Of a stretch of 64,000 nt of DNA, positions 35,019-43,582 are shown piece after piece. The position numbers and the translations under genes were made by a program. The DNA lies in the NCBI GenBank assembly GCA_023228465.1, contig JALOBC010000005.1, positions 55,056 to 119,055 of the forward strand, read 5' to 3'. The stretch is from Dokdonella sp. (lineage in GTDB: Bacteria; Pseudomonadota; Gammaproteobacteria; Xanthomonadales; Rhodanobacteraceae). How positions within the stretch are numbered: position 1 is the first letter of the stretch; each line of letters opens with the position of its first letter. The notes beneath the pieces are model-generated. The model was given only the letters and a program-made list of their open reading frames with translations, was not told where the DNA came from and searched no databases.

Positions 35019-35372
35019 TCAGCGGCGTGCGCCAGCCTCGGCACCAGCCAGCCATTGGGCCAGGCGCTGGCGGGCTTCGGGGGCGATGTCGATGATGCGG
35101 AAGCCGACCCACGGATGCCCTTGGGTACTGGTGGACTCGCTCCAGGCCTCGTGTACGCCCACTTCGATGGCCTGTGACCGCCCCGACGGATCGGGCAGGT
35201 GGAAGACCAGCTGGTAGAGCGCATCGCTCTGGATCGGCGATTGGGCGATCAGCAGCAGGCCGTCGAGCGACAGGTCGCCGATGCGCCCCACCATCGCGCC
35301 GGTCAACGCATCGGTGACCTGCATGGGCGAAGGCGGCCGCTTGCGCGGACTGCGTCGTTGCTCGCTGCTCAT
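35019..35372 (-). CDS. PilZ domain protein (c-di-GMP effector)
   Basis: 117 residues with a single PilZ domain. The c-di-GMP-binding elements are visible: the Arg-rich RRSPRKRPP (RxxxR) near residues 6-14 and DLSLDGLLL (D-x-S-x2-G) near 33. An expected Trp/Phe-rich barrel end (HPWVGFRIIDI) follows. The start ATG at 35372 overlaps the stop of the DUF1631 gene by 4 nt, so the two are translationally coupled and probably work together in c-di-GMP-linked surface or adhesion control. Confidence 0.88.
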   Translation of the reverse strand: MSSEQRRSPRKRPPSPMQVTDALTGAMVGRIGDLSLDGLLLIAQSPIQSDALYQLVFHLPDPSGRSQAIEVGVHEAWSESTSTQGHPWVGFRIIDIAPEARQRLAQWLAGAEAGARR

Positions 35373-37708
35373 GTGGTGGCTCCGCTGGCCAGGGTGGCGG
35401 TCGGGCGATTTGGCAGGCGCAGCGCGTTGGCGATTGCGTTCCATGCCCGGTCGATCAGCGACCCGGCCTCGCGTGGCGCGATGCGTACCTGACCGCGCAC
35501 CATTTCGCGTGCCAGCTGTTCCAGCGAGCGTACCGCACCATCCTGGGCACCGCGCTGGTTCACGAACAGGCAGCGCCCGCTCACCGGCGAGTGCCAGGCC
35601 AGCTTGCGCCGCACGCGCTCGCCCTGCTGGTTGACGACGAACTCGAACCAGGTACCGAAGGCGATGCGGCGCAGTTGGGCCAGCTGGAAGGCCTCGTCTT
35701 CGTTGAGTGGCGGGTCATCGGCTGCAGCGGGTTCCGGCGTGGCATTGGCGCCGCCGAGTCGCTGGCGGGCTTCCAGCTTCTCGCCGAGCTGGCCGGAAAC
35801 TTCCTCGGCCTCGGCCGCCGACACGCCGAGCCCGCGCAGCACGCCGCCGACGTCCTCGTTGTGCAAGCCGACCTCGCGCAGGCCGGTCTCCAGCACTTCG
35901 CGCAGCGAGGGATCCTCGGCGCAGGCCGTGCGATCGGCTGCCAGTCGGCTTGCCATGTCGGTGCGTTGCCTGAACTCGTCGCTGCCGGCGCCGTGGCGCA
36001 GCGCGCTCAGGGCCAGCACGTCCGTCCAGGCGCGTTCCAGCAGCACGCGCACGACCGGATCCGGTGGGGCCGCCTCGATGACGCGCCGGATCGCCTCGCG
36101 TGCCGAGCCGCAGGCCAGCTCGAGCTTGTCGCGGCCACGCGCGGCCTCGACGTGCCGGCGTTCGGCCAGTTCGGCGCGTTGGGTGAGCGTCTGCAGGTAG
36201 CGGTTGAGATCGCCCAGCAGGTCGGCGAAGACGTTCAGGTCGCCATCGAAATCGGACGTCACCCGCTCGACCACACCCTGCAGCTTGCTGATCAGGGCAG
36301 GGTCGGCATCGTCATCGACCCAGCGCGCGGAGGTCTCGGCGATCGCATTGAGCAGCTCGCGCGCCGGATGGTCGCGCCGGGTGAAGAATTCCTTGTCTTC
36401 CAGCGCGACGCGCAGTACCGGCACCTGCAGGCGGGACAACAGGCTGCGCGCGTGGTTGCCTTCCTGCAGGCCATGGGCGATGTGGTCGAACAGCATGCCG
36501 ACCAGGTCGATGGTGTCCGCATCGTCGTTTCCCAGGCGCAAGGGCCGTCCGCCGGTGCTCGCGCGCCGCAGCCTGACCAGCAGCAGGTTCTTGAGGTGCT
36601 CGCTGTCCTGGCGCACTACCGAACCGGCCGCCGTCGGCTTGCGCTGCAGGCCTTCGAGGGCTTCCTGCAGCGCGTTGCTGCTCACCGGCGCACTGTCGTC
36701 GCTGGCCTCGGGCTCGCCCTCGTAGAGGCGGCGCCGATCTTCCAGCAGGTGGCGCAGGGTGTCGAAGGTCGCCGCCGCATCGAAACCGGACGCGCGCGGC
36801 GCCGCGTGAGAGGGCGGGCCGGCCGGCACCTGCATGCGCGGATGTTGCCCAGGTACTGGCGGCGAGCCACCGGCACCAGGCTCCGGGGCCTCCGCAGCCG
36901 GCTGCGGGGCATCGCTGCCCGCGGCGTCCATCCCGGCTGCGCCCGCCGCCTCGCCAGCCTGGCCATGGGCCGCCGGGCCACGCCGCAGGTTGGCCTGGAA
37001 GCGCAGGTGCCGCAGGATGCCTTGTTCTTCCAGCCAGGCATTGGCCGCCGCGTAGCACTGGGCCAACGCAGGCAGGGCCTTCTGTTCGAAGTGGCGCATG
37101 GCCAGGACACGCATCGGCGCGTCGAAATCCAGCGGCTCGATGGCATCGTGCCAGGCTTCCATGATGGCGGCCGGGCCGAGTGGCAGTTCCTCGCCCGGCG
37201 GCACCGGCATCGCGCCCAGCACGGCGATCCGATGGGCCAGCAGGTAGAGGGCTTCGCTGTGGCGGATCTCGGCCCGCCCGGCGATGTCGCGCAAGGCCAG
37301 CTTCACGTCCAGAACGGCGCTGTCCACCAGTTGCAGTGGGGCCGGTTCATCAAGCAACGTGGCTGCCCGGGCCGGGGTCGCGCTCGGGCCTCTCAAGCGC
37401 GCGAGGGATGCCTCGAGATGGCTGAAGAAACGCGGCGAAATGACGGCGCGACCGCGCTTGAATTCGCGCAGGGCTTCGAAATAGTGTTGCTGCCGGGCGC
37501 TGTCGGGTGCACGTTCCGCGCTCGCGAACAGCGAGTCGCCGAACTCGTCGAGCATCTTCGGCAACACGCGCTCGAAATGTCGCCGCACGACCGCCAGCAG
37601 GCCCGTGAGCAGGGAGCGCACGCGCGGCGGAAGGTCGCTGCGCTGCGCCAGTGTGGCAGGGCTGGAACTCTCTTGCGGCCAACTGGGGGCCATGGTGCCG
37701 TTGTCCAT
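35369..37708 (-). CDS. DUF1631 family protein
   Basis: A 779-residue soluble protein matching the DUF1631 family of gammaproteobacteria. N-terminal helical segments (LLTGLLAVVRRHFERVLPKM, YFEALREFKRGRAVISPRFF) are followed by a low-complexity Pro/Ala/Gly linker (~240-300), then a conserved C-terminal region including DTIDLVGMLFDHI, LLSRLQVPVLRVALEDKEFF and HPARELLNAIAETSARWVDD. Near the end is FEFVVNQQGERVRRKLAWHS with SGRCLFVNQRG, a PilZ-like beta element seen at DUF1631 C-termini. Family members affect c-di-GMP-related phenotypes in some species. It is coupled to a PilZ gene; molecular function unknown. Confidence 0.85.
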   Translation of the reverse strand: MDNGTMAPSWPQESSSPATLAQRSDLPPRVRSLLTGLLAVVRRHFERVLPKMLDEFGDSLFASAERAPDSARQQHYFEALREFKRGRAVISPRFFSHLEASLARLRGPSATPARAATLLDEPAPLQLVDSAVLDVKLALRDIAGRAEIRHSEALYLLAHRIAVLGAMPVPPGEELPLGPAAIMEAWHDAIEPLDFDAPMRVLAMRHFEQKALPALAQCYAAANAWLEEQGILRHLRFQANLRRGPAAHGQAGEAAGAAGMDAAGSDAPQPAAEAPEPGAGGSPPVPGQHPRMQVPAGPPSHAAPRASGFDAAATFDTLRHLLEDRRRLYEGEPEASDDSAPVSSNALQEALEGLQRKPTAAGSVVRQDSEHLKNLLLVRLRRASTGGRPLRLGNDDADTIDLVGMLFDHIAHGLQEGNHARSLLSRLQVPVLRVALEDKEFFTRRDHPARELLNAIAETSARWVDDDADPALISKLQGVVERVTSDFDGDLNVFADLLGDLNRYLQTLTQRAELAERRHVEAARGRDKLELACGSAREAIRRVIEAAPPDPVVRVLLERAWTDVLALSALRHGAGSDEFRQRTDMASRLAADRTACAEDPSLREVLETGLREVGLHNEDVGGVLRGLGVSAAEAEEVSGQLGEKLEARQRLGGANATPEPAAADDPPLNEDEAFQLAQLRRIAFGTWFEFVVNQQGERVRRKLAWHSPVSGRCLFVNQRGAQDGAVRSLEQLAREMVRGQVRIAPREAGSLIDRAWNAIANALRLPNRPTATLASGATT

Positions 37709-37830
37709 TGCCTGATGCGCCTCCCTTCACGTGCGCGTCGCGCACCGGCATGCAACGCCGGTGTACCTGGCCGTCCCGCGCTGGCGCGGGCACGGCCGCA
37801 TTCTGACCTATCGGCGCGCTCCCGGTCGCT

Positions 37831-37851
37831 AATGTAACACTTTGCTACATT
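37831..37851. promoter_or_regulatory. AATGTA-N9-TACATT inverted repeat upstream of the DUF1631 gene
   Basis: AATGTA and TACATT arms are separated by 9 bases in an AT-rich island in otherwise GC-rich DNA, about 125 bp before the DUF1631 start and overlapping the last codons of the TonB receptor gene. Possible operator or promoter element; weak evidence. Confidence 0.3.
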
Positions 37852-39674
37852 GACGGTTGCCAGGTCACCTGCAGCCAGGCCGAGCGCCCCGGCGTGTTGT
37901 AGCCGTTGACCAGCGCGTAGTCGCGATCGGTCAGGTTCTCGAGCCGCACACCCAGGCGCCAGTGGGCATTCAGGGCGTGCTGCGCGCGCAGGTTGAGCAG
38001 CGTGTAGGCGCCCAGCTCGATCCCGCCGACATCCGGCCGGCGGCTGGCGTAGACCAGCTCGGCACCGGCACTGGAGCGTTCGCCGAAGCGGCGCTCGACC
38101 TGGGCCGACGCCTTGTTGCGGGCACGCCGCAGCAGGGCCATGCCGGTGTCGGTGTCGCGTGCATCTTCCCAGGTGTAGCGGACCTCGCTCGTCCACGCCC
38201 CAAGTTCACCGCGCCAGGCAAGTTCGGCGCCGTCGATGCGCGAGTGGGCGATGTTCTCGGCCTGGTTTTGCGGGCCGGTAAAGCTGATCAGGTCATGGAC
38301 GCGCGTGGAATACAGGTTTGCCTTCAGGTCCTGCCCGGCGGCCAGGCGCCATTCCATGGCCAGTTCGCTGCTGATCGAGCGTTCCGGCTGCAGCGCGGGA
38401 TTGCCGGCAAACCAGCCGCCATAACCCGGGTCGTAGAGTTCATTCATGGTCGGGCTGCGAAAGCCCTGGCCGATGCTGGCGTAGAAGCGCAGCGCATCGT
38501 TCGCCCGCCAGCCCAGCGCCAGCGAGCCGGTGGTGGCGCTGCCGAACACGCTGTTGTCGTCGTGGCGCGCCGACACCTCGCCGTCGAAGGCGCCCAGCGT
38601 GCCGCGCCAGCCGCCGAACACGGCCCGATTGTCGCGATTCTGCCGGTAGCGCGGCGTGCCGGCGAAGGTATCCAGGGCCTCGCCCTCGTCGCGCACCAGT
38701 TCGACGCCGGCCACCAGGCGCTGCTGTTCGGCGAGATGGAACTCGTTCTGCCACAGCAGGCTGTTGCGACGCGTGCGGTACTTGCTGCCGAATGCGGGTG
38801 TCTGGATGTCCTCGCGCGTGTTGCCCAGGCCCAGGCGATGGCTCCAGTGGTCGGTGAGCTCGCCTTCGAGGTTGAGGCCGGCGGTTTGCCCGGTCACTTC
38901 GGAGAAGCCCTGGTCGAACTCGGCGCGGCCTTCGCTGCGGTAGAGCGCGCCCGACAGGCGTTGGCTGCCGAGCGCCTTGGCGCCGTGCACGACGAGGTTC
39001 CTGTTGCGATACCCATCCTTGTCGGGGTCGTAGATGCAGTAGGGATCTTCCGGGCCGTTGCAGATGCCCGGATTGGTCGAAGAATAGCCGCCGACGTTGC
39101 GCGCGCCGACCTGGATGCTGAAGCCGTCGCCGCCGTTCCAGTGGCCGATGCCGGCGCTGCCGCCGGCATCCTGGTAGCTGCCGTAGCCCAGCGTCATGCG
39201 CGGGGCGTCGAGGCGGCGCGTGAAGATCTGGATCACCCCGCCGATGGCGTCCGAGCCCCAGTAGCTGGCGCGCGGGCCGCGCACGATCTCGATGCGCTCC
39301 ACCGCATCCAGCGGCAGGTGTTCCAACGCGAAGGCGCCGGTCGTGGCAGAAGCGGCGCGCACGCCGTCGATCAGTACCAGCACCTGGTTGGTGTTGGTGC
39401 CACGCAAGAACAGCGAGGTCTGTGCGCCCGGGCCACCGGTGCGGTAGAGATCGATGCCGGCCTGGAGGCGCAGCAGGTCCAGCGCATCGCGCGCGACGCT
39501 GGCGTCGATCTGCGCACGCGTGATGACGCTGACATCGGCCAGGGTCGCATCGACCGTCTCGGCCACGCGCGAGGCGGTGACCTGGACGGTCGGTTGCAGG
39601 TCGCCCTGGTCGGCATGCACGAAGGCCGGGAACAGCAGGCCCGCCAGGGCCATGGAAAGCAGACTGTGACGCAT
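37845..39674 (-). CDS. btuB: TonB-dependent vitamin B12 receptor, BtuB-like
   Basis: 609 residues: signal peptide (MRHSLLSMALAGLLFPAFVHA), a TonB-box/plug region (TVQVTASRVAETVDATLADV, SLFLRGTNTNQVLVLIDGVR, RIEIVRGPRASYWGSDAIGG), then a 22-strand beta-barrel ending in ENLTDRDYALVNGYNTPGRS and a C-terminal Trp-containing strand. BtuB imports cobalamin across the outer membrane with energy from TonB. A complete cobalamin riboswitch lies in its 5' leader, which confirms the assignment. The start is the ATG at 39674; the upstream open frame belongs to the riboswitch and is not coding. Confidence 0.93.
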   Translation of the reverse strand: MRHSLLSMALAGLLFPAFVHADQGDLQPTVQVTASRVAETVDATLADVSVITRAQIDASVARDALDLLRLQAGIDLYRTGGPGAQTSLFLRGTNTNQVLVLIDGVRAASATTGAFALEHLPLDAVERIEIVRGPRASYWGSDAIGGVIQIFTRRLDAPRMTLGYGSYQDAGGSAGIGHWNGGDGFSIQVGARNVGGYSSTNPGICNGPEDPYCIYDPDKDGYRNRNLVVHGAKALGSQRLSGALYRSEGRAEFDQGFSEVTGQTAGLNLEGELTDHWSHRLGLGNTREDIQTPAFGSKYRTRRNSLLWQNEFHLAEQQRLVAGVELVRDEGEALDTFAGTPRYRQNRDNRAVFGGWRGTLGAFDGEVSARHDDNSVFGSATTGSLALGWRANDALRFYASIGQGFRSPTMNELYDPGYGGWFAGNPALQPERSISSELAMEWRLAAGQDLKANLYSTRVHDLISFTGPQNQAENIAHSRIDGAELAWRGELGAWTSEVRYTWEDARDTDTGMALLRRARNKASAQVERRFGERSSAGAELVYASRRPDVGGIELGAYTLLNLRAQHALNAHWRLGVRLENLTDRDYALVNGYNTPGRSAWLQVTWQPSM

Positions 39675-39797
39675 GGGAATCCTCGTATCGCTCACCCGCG
39701 AAAAAACCAGGTTGCAACGAGGGAACGTGCGCAGGCGGACTCCGCCCATGCCCGTCCGTTGCCCGCCGCAACGCTGGAGCCTTGGCGCGAACGCGCC

Positions 39798-40024
39798 TGT
39801 CACAGGCCGGTCTCCGGGCTTGCGAACGATGCGGGCCGATTCGATGAATCCGCCGGCGCATCCGGCGATCCGCCTTCCCGCCGCTCGCGCGGCAGTGGCT
39901 GCTGGATCGTCATGGATTCGCTTACCGTTGCGGGGGCAGCGCTGGAATGGAGGGGGCGCGGCGAACTGCCCGGCTCCTCGCACCAGCTTCCCGTTTCACC
40001 CCGCGTGCCGAACGGCACGCAGGA
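39798..40024 (-). promoter_or_regulatory. Cobalamin (B12) riboswitch
   Basis: Read on the minus strand, the leader contains the conserved cobalamin aptamer elements in order: GGGGTGAAACGGGAAGC with TGGTGCGA, GCTGCCCCCGCAACGGTAAG, GCCACTGCCG with GGGAAGGCG, and the B12 box AAGCCCGGAGACCGGCCTG at the 3' end. It starts within a GTGCCG/CGGCAC hairpin and ends ~124 bp before the receptor start. It should repress btuB when adenosylcobalamin is abundant. Confidence 0.93.
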
Positions 40025-40197
40025 CACCTGCGACGCTTGCAGTTTACCCGCTCGCCGCGATGCCGCAAGCCGCGCCCGGCACCCGGGCGCGTTCTTGACC
40101 TGGATCAAGGCGCATGACGGGAATGCGCATCATTGTTGTTCGCATTGTCACGCGCGGTCGTGCTGCCGCGTTTGCAGGCGCGGCGGAGGGCATCTCG

Positions 40198-40635
40198 ATG
40201 GCGGCGTGGTATGGCTGGATCCAGCTCGTGCACCTGGCTTGCGCGATCGTCTTTGTCGGCGCAGTCGCCTTCGAGGTGCTGATCCTGGAAAGCCTGCATC
40301 GGCATCTGGCCATGGACGAGATGCAGCGGCTGGAAGGCCTGATCGTGCAGCGCGCGCGGCGCGTCATGCCGCTGGTGGTCGCGCTGCTGTTCCTGAGCGG
40401 CTTTGCCATGTACTCGGTGCGCTGTCCGGGCCTGGCCTGCCTGGACTCGCACTTCGGCGTGATGCTGAACATCAAGGTGCTGCTCGCGCTTGGCGTGCTC
40501 GGCGTGTTCCTCAGCACGATGTGGGCGGCGCTGCGCGGGAAGATGGATCCCTGCCGCTTTCGCCACACCCATCGCATCGTGCTGGCGCTGATGGTCGGTA
40601 TCGTGTTCCTGGCGCGGGCGATGTTCCTGCTTTGA
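40198..40635 (+). CDS. CopD-like integral membrane protein
   Basis: 145 residues with about four hydrophobic helices (WIQLVHLACAIVFVGAVAF, VMPLVVALLFLSGFAMYSV, MLNIKVLLALGVLGVFLST, RIVLALMVGIVFLARAMFLL). Its His residues lie near the membrane faces (QLVHLA, LHRHLAM, FRHTHRI), in line with CopD/DUF2269-type proteins that may bind haem or copper. The ATG at 40198 has GGAGGG 7 nt upstream, better than the in-frame ATG at 40114. It diverges from the cobalamin riboswitch/btuB unit. Function inferred only from family layout. Confidence 0.75.
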   Translation: MAAWYGWIQLVHLACAIVFVGAVAFEVLILESLHRHLAMDEMQRLEGLIVQRARRVMPLVVALLFLSGFAMYSVRCPGLACLDSHFGVMLNIKVLLALGVLGVFLSTMWAALRGKMDPCRFRHTHRIVLALMVGIVFLARAMFLL

Positions 40636-40680
40636 GATGCTTCGCAGGGCAGGCGGGGTACCGCCCGGCGCTGGCGCGCC

Positions 40681-40869
40681 TCAGTCGTCGTCGCGGCGGG
40701 TGGCGAGGCGGCTGAGCGCCCCGCTGGCGTCGGTCTCCACCAGCACCGTGATCGGCCGGCAGCACACCACGCAGTCCTCCACGTAGCTTTGCGAGCCGGC
40801 CGAGAGATCCACTGCCGATTCGAAGCGTTCGCCGCAATACGGGCAGTTCAGCGTGACCGGTTCGATCAT
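40681..40869 (-). CDS. CPXCG motif-containing cysteine-rich protein
   Basis: A 62-residue protein with two zinc-type cysteine pairs, NCPYCGERFE near residue 8 and DCVVCCRPITV near 31, and SAGSQSYVEDC between. This matches the small CPXCG-type family of gammaproteobacteria. The start overlaps the hemW stop (ATGA), so it is translationally coupled to hemW. It may be a zinc-ribbon accessory protein; its role is unknown. Confidence 0.88.
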   Translation of the reverse strand: MIEPVTLNCPYCGERFESAVDLSAGSQSYVEDCVVCCRPITVLVETDASGALSRLATRRDDD

Positions 40870-42053
40870 GGTGCGGTGCTCCGGTTGGCTCTTGCTGGCA
40901 GCCAGGCCGCCATCACGTCGTTGAGGAAGCGTCGTCCGAGCGCGCTGGGCTGGATGCGGTCCGCATCGGGCTCCAGCCAGCCGCGCGTGCGCTGGTCGGC
41001 AAGCCGCGCCGCGATCGCATCGGTGCCCACCCCGGTGCGGTCGGCAAACAGTGCCAGCGGCACGCCCTCGACCAGGCGCAAGGCGTTCAGCATGAACTCG
41101 AAGGGCAGTTCCGCGCCATCGATCGTCTGCCGGGTGCCGAACTGCCCGCCCGGCGCCGCGCGCGCGAGGTAACTGTGCGGCACCTTGACCTTGGCGGTGC
41201 GGGTGATCGTCCCGCCTTGCGCGTCGCTCAGCTTGCCGTGGGCGCCGGCGCCGATCCCCAGATAGTCGCCAAACGTCCAGTAGTTGAGGTTGTGGCGACA
41301 ACGCTGCCCGTCACGCGCATAGGCCGAAACCTCGTACTGGACGAAGCCGGCGGCGGCCAGGCGCGCCTGGCAGGCCTCCTGCATGTCCCAGGTGTTGTCC
41401 TCGTCCGGCAGCACGGGAGGCCGCGCGGCAAACACGGTGTTGGGTTCGAGCGTGAGCTGGTAATGGGACAGGTGTGCTGGGGCGAGCGCCAGGGCCTGAT
41501 CGACGTCGGCCAGCGCGCCGGCCAGGGTCTGGCCCGGCAACCCATACATGAGGTCGAGGTTGATGTTCGCATAGCCGGCATCCTGGGCCGACTTCACGGC
41601 CCGCTCGGCTTCCGCGGCCGAGTGGATGCGGCCCAGGCGCGCGAGCTTGTCGTCGTCGAAGCTCTGCACGCCGATGCTGAGGCGGTTCACCCCGGCGGCG
41701 AGGTAGCCCTCGAAGCGCCCGTGCTCCACCGTGCCGGGGTTGGTTTCCAGGGTGATCTCGGCGCCAGCCGCCACGTCGACGCGCGCCGCCACGCCGGCGA
41801 GGATGCGCGCGATCGCATCCGCCGCGAACAGGCTGGGCGTGCCGCCACCGAAGAAGATGCTGCCGACCGAACGTCCCCGCACGGCTGCCGCGTGCCCGGC
41901 CAGGTCGCGCTCGAGGTCGGCAAGCAGGGCCGCGATGTAGTCATCGACCGGCAACGCGCCCCTTTGCGCGTGCGAGTTGAAGTCGCAATACGGGCACTTC
42001 CTGACGCACCAGGGGATATGGATGTAGAGCGCAAGCGGCGGGGCGATGAGCAT
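40866..42053 (-). CDS. hemW: Radical SAM haem chaperone HemW
   Basis: 395 residues. HemW (formerly called oxygen-independent coproporphyrinogen oxidase-like) binds haem and delivers it to respiratory proteins. The radical-SAM cluster motif is CVRKCPYCDFN near residue 17 (C-x3-C-x2-C). Further family marks are FFGGGTPSLF, ITLETNPGT, GVNRLSIGVQSF, INLDLMYGLPGQT and LGIGAGAHGKL. The C-terminal HemW domain (LPFEFMLNALRL) is present. The ATG at 42053 was chosen; the longer open frame upstream is antisense shadow of rdgB. Coupled to the CPXCG gene. Confidence 0.95.
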   Translation of the reverse strand: MLIAPPLALYIHIPWCVRKCPYCDFNSHAQRGALPVDDYIAALLADLERDLAGHAAAVRGRSVGSIFFGGGTPSLFAADAIARILAGVAARVDVAAGAEITLETNPGTVEHGRFEGYLAAGVNRLSIGVQSFDDDKLARLGRIHSAAEAERAVKSAQDAGYANINLDLMYGLPGQTLAGALADVDQALALAPAHLSHYQLTLEPNTVFAARPPVLPDEDNTWDMQEACQARLAAAGFVQYEVSAYARDGQRCRHNLNYWTFGDYLGIGAGAHGKLSDAQGGTITRTAKVKVPHSYLARAAPGGQFGTRQTIDGAELPFEFMLNALRLVEGVPLALFADRTGVGTDAIAARLADQRTRGWLEPDADRIQPSALGRRFLNDVMAAWLPARANRSTAP

Positions 42054-42124
42054 GGCCCATTGTAGGGCGCAGCGCCGGCTCGAACCCATGTCCCGATCGC
42101 TGGATTGGACTTGCAGATGGGCGC

Positions 42125-42733
42125 CTACGGGCCCGGCCAGGCATCCTCCAGCAGGGCCAGCAGCCGCGTCAGCGCCCGCCCCCGGTGGCTCTGGCGGTTC
42201 TTGCTGGCAGGGTCGAGTTCGGCGACGCTGCAGCCGTGGCCGTCGGGCATGAACAGCGGATCGTAGCCGAAGCCGCCGCTGCCACGCGGCGCGTGCAGGA
42301 TGCGGCCCGGCCAGCGGCCTTCGGCGATCAGCGGGGCCGGATCCTCGGCGTGGCGCAGCAGCACCAGCACGCAGATGAAGAAGGCGTCGCGCCGGCCGGC
42401 CGGCACGCCGGCAAGTTCGCGCAGCAGGCGTGCGTTGTTGGCCGCGCTGTCGCCGTGGCTGCCGGCGTAGCGCGCCGAGTGCAGGCCGGGCGCGCCGTGC
42501 AGGGCCTGCACGCACAGCCCCGAATCGTCGGCCAGCGCGGGGAGTGCCGAGGCACGCGCGGCGTGGCGCGCCTTCAGGATCGCGTTCTCCACGAAGCTGA
42601 GGCCGGTTTCCTCGGCATCCCCGATGCCAAGGCTGCTCTGGGCAACCACTTCGATCGCGTGCCCGGCCAGCAGTTCGGAAAGCTCCGCCAGCTTGCCGCG
42701 GTTGCCGCTGGCGAGCACGCAGCGCTGCATCAC
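42125..42733 (-). CDS. rdgB: RdgB/HAM1 family non-canonical purine NTP pyrophosphatase
   Basis: 202 residues. The enzyme hydrolyses dITP/XTP to protect DNA and RNA. Family motifs appear in order: LASGNRGKLAELSELL near residue 7, GLSFVENAILKARHA near 44, ALADDSGLCV near 66, GDSAANNARLL near 93, GSGGFGYDPLFM near 152 and SHRGRAL near 182. ATG 42730 is an alternative start two bases on. It follows rph on the same strand and precedes hemW after 71 bp, a conserved rph-rdgB-hemW order in many gammaproteobacteria. Confidence 0.96.
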   Translation of the reverse strand: MMQRCVLASGNRGKLAELSELLAGHAIEVVAQSSLGIGDAEETGLSFVENAILKARHAARASALPALADDSGLCVQALHGAPGLHSARYAGSHGDSAANNARLLRELAGVPAGRRDAFFICVLVLLRHAEDPAPLIAEGRWPGRILHAPRGSGGFGYDPLFMPDGHGCSVAELDPASKNRQSHRGRALTRLLALLEDAWPGP

Positions 42734-42766
42734 GCGGCGTCCCGGCTCAGCCTGCCAGGCGCCGCG

Positions 42767-43498
42767 TCATCCGGCACCCAGCGCGGCGCGCTGCGCCGCC
42801 ACCAGGGTGTCGATGCCGGCACCGGCCAGCGCCAGCATGGCGTCCATCTCGTCGCGCCGGAAGGCGTGCCCCTCGGCCGTACCCTGCAGTTCGATGAAGC
42901 CGCCGCCGTCGTTCATCACCACGTTCATGTCGGTGTCGCAGTTCGCGTCCTCGGCATAGTCGAGGTCGAGCACCGGCACGCCCTTGTACATGCCTACCGA
43001 CACCGCCGCCACCGCGCCGAACACCGGGTCGCGCTTGATCAGCTTGCGGCGCCTGAGCCAGTCCACGGCGTCGACCAACGCCACGTAGGCGCCGGTGATC
43101 GCGGCCGTTCGCGTGCCGCCGTCGGCCTGCAGCACGTCGCAGTCGAGCGTGATGGTGCGCTCGCCCAGCGCGGTGCGATCCACGCAGGCGCGCAGCGAAC
43201 GCCCGATCAGGCGCTGGATCTCCAGCGTGCGTCCCCCCTGGCCGCCACGCGCCGCCTCGCGCGGGCTGCGCTGGCCGGTGGCGCGGGGCAGCATGCCGTA
43301 TTCGGCGGTGATCCAGCCCTCGCCCTTGCCGCGCAGGAACGGCGGCACCTTTTCCTCGACGCTGGCCGTGCACAGCACCTGGGTATCACCGAAGGCCACC
43401 AGCACCGAGCCTTCGGCGTGGCGCGTGTAGTTGCGCTGCAGGGTGACCGGGCGCAACTGATCGGGCGCGCGGCCGCTGGGACGGGCAAAAGTGGACAT
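42767..43498 (-). CDS. rph: Ribonuclease PH
   Basis: 243 residues, near the usual 238. This phosphorolytic 3' exoribonuclease trims tRNA precursors. Diagnostic segments: [72 protein letters not shown] and [20 protein letters not shown]. It diverges from yicC across an 84-bp gap. Confidence 0.97.
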   Translation of the reverse strand: MSTFARPSGRAPDQLRPVTLQRNYTRHAEGSVLVAFGDTQVLCTASVEEKVPPFLRGKGEGWITAEYGMLPRATGQRSPREAARGGQGGRTLEIQRLIGRSLRACVDRTALGERTITLDCDVLQADGGTRTAAITGAYVALVDAVDWLRRRKLIKRDPVFGAVAAVSVGMYKGVPVLDLDYAEDANCDTDMNVVMNDGGGFIELQGTAEGHAFRRDEMDAMLALAGAGIDTLVAAQRAALGAG

Positions 43499-43582
43499 GG
43501 GCGGGCGGGGCGGAACGGGTCGGCCAGTCTAGCGCATCGGCCGCATGGCATACTCGCCGGCCCGTTCCGATCCGGATTCGCC

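Noticed and set aside
35591-37837. 748-residue open frame antisense to DUF1631
   Set aside because: Low-complexity Gly/Arg/Gln composition typical of antisense frames; the opposite strand carries conserved DUF1631 segments.
39683-39983. In-frame upstream extension of the BtuB-like protein
   Set aside because: The extension coincides with the riboswitch and leader; the signal peptide begins at the ATG at 39674.
37857-40715. 952-residue plus-strand open frame through btuB and its leader
   Set aside because: Antisense to btuB and to the cobalamin riboswitch; no protein features.
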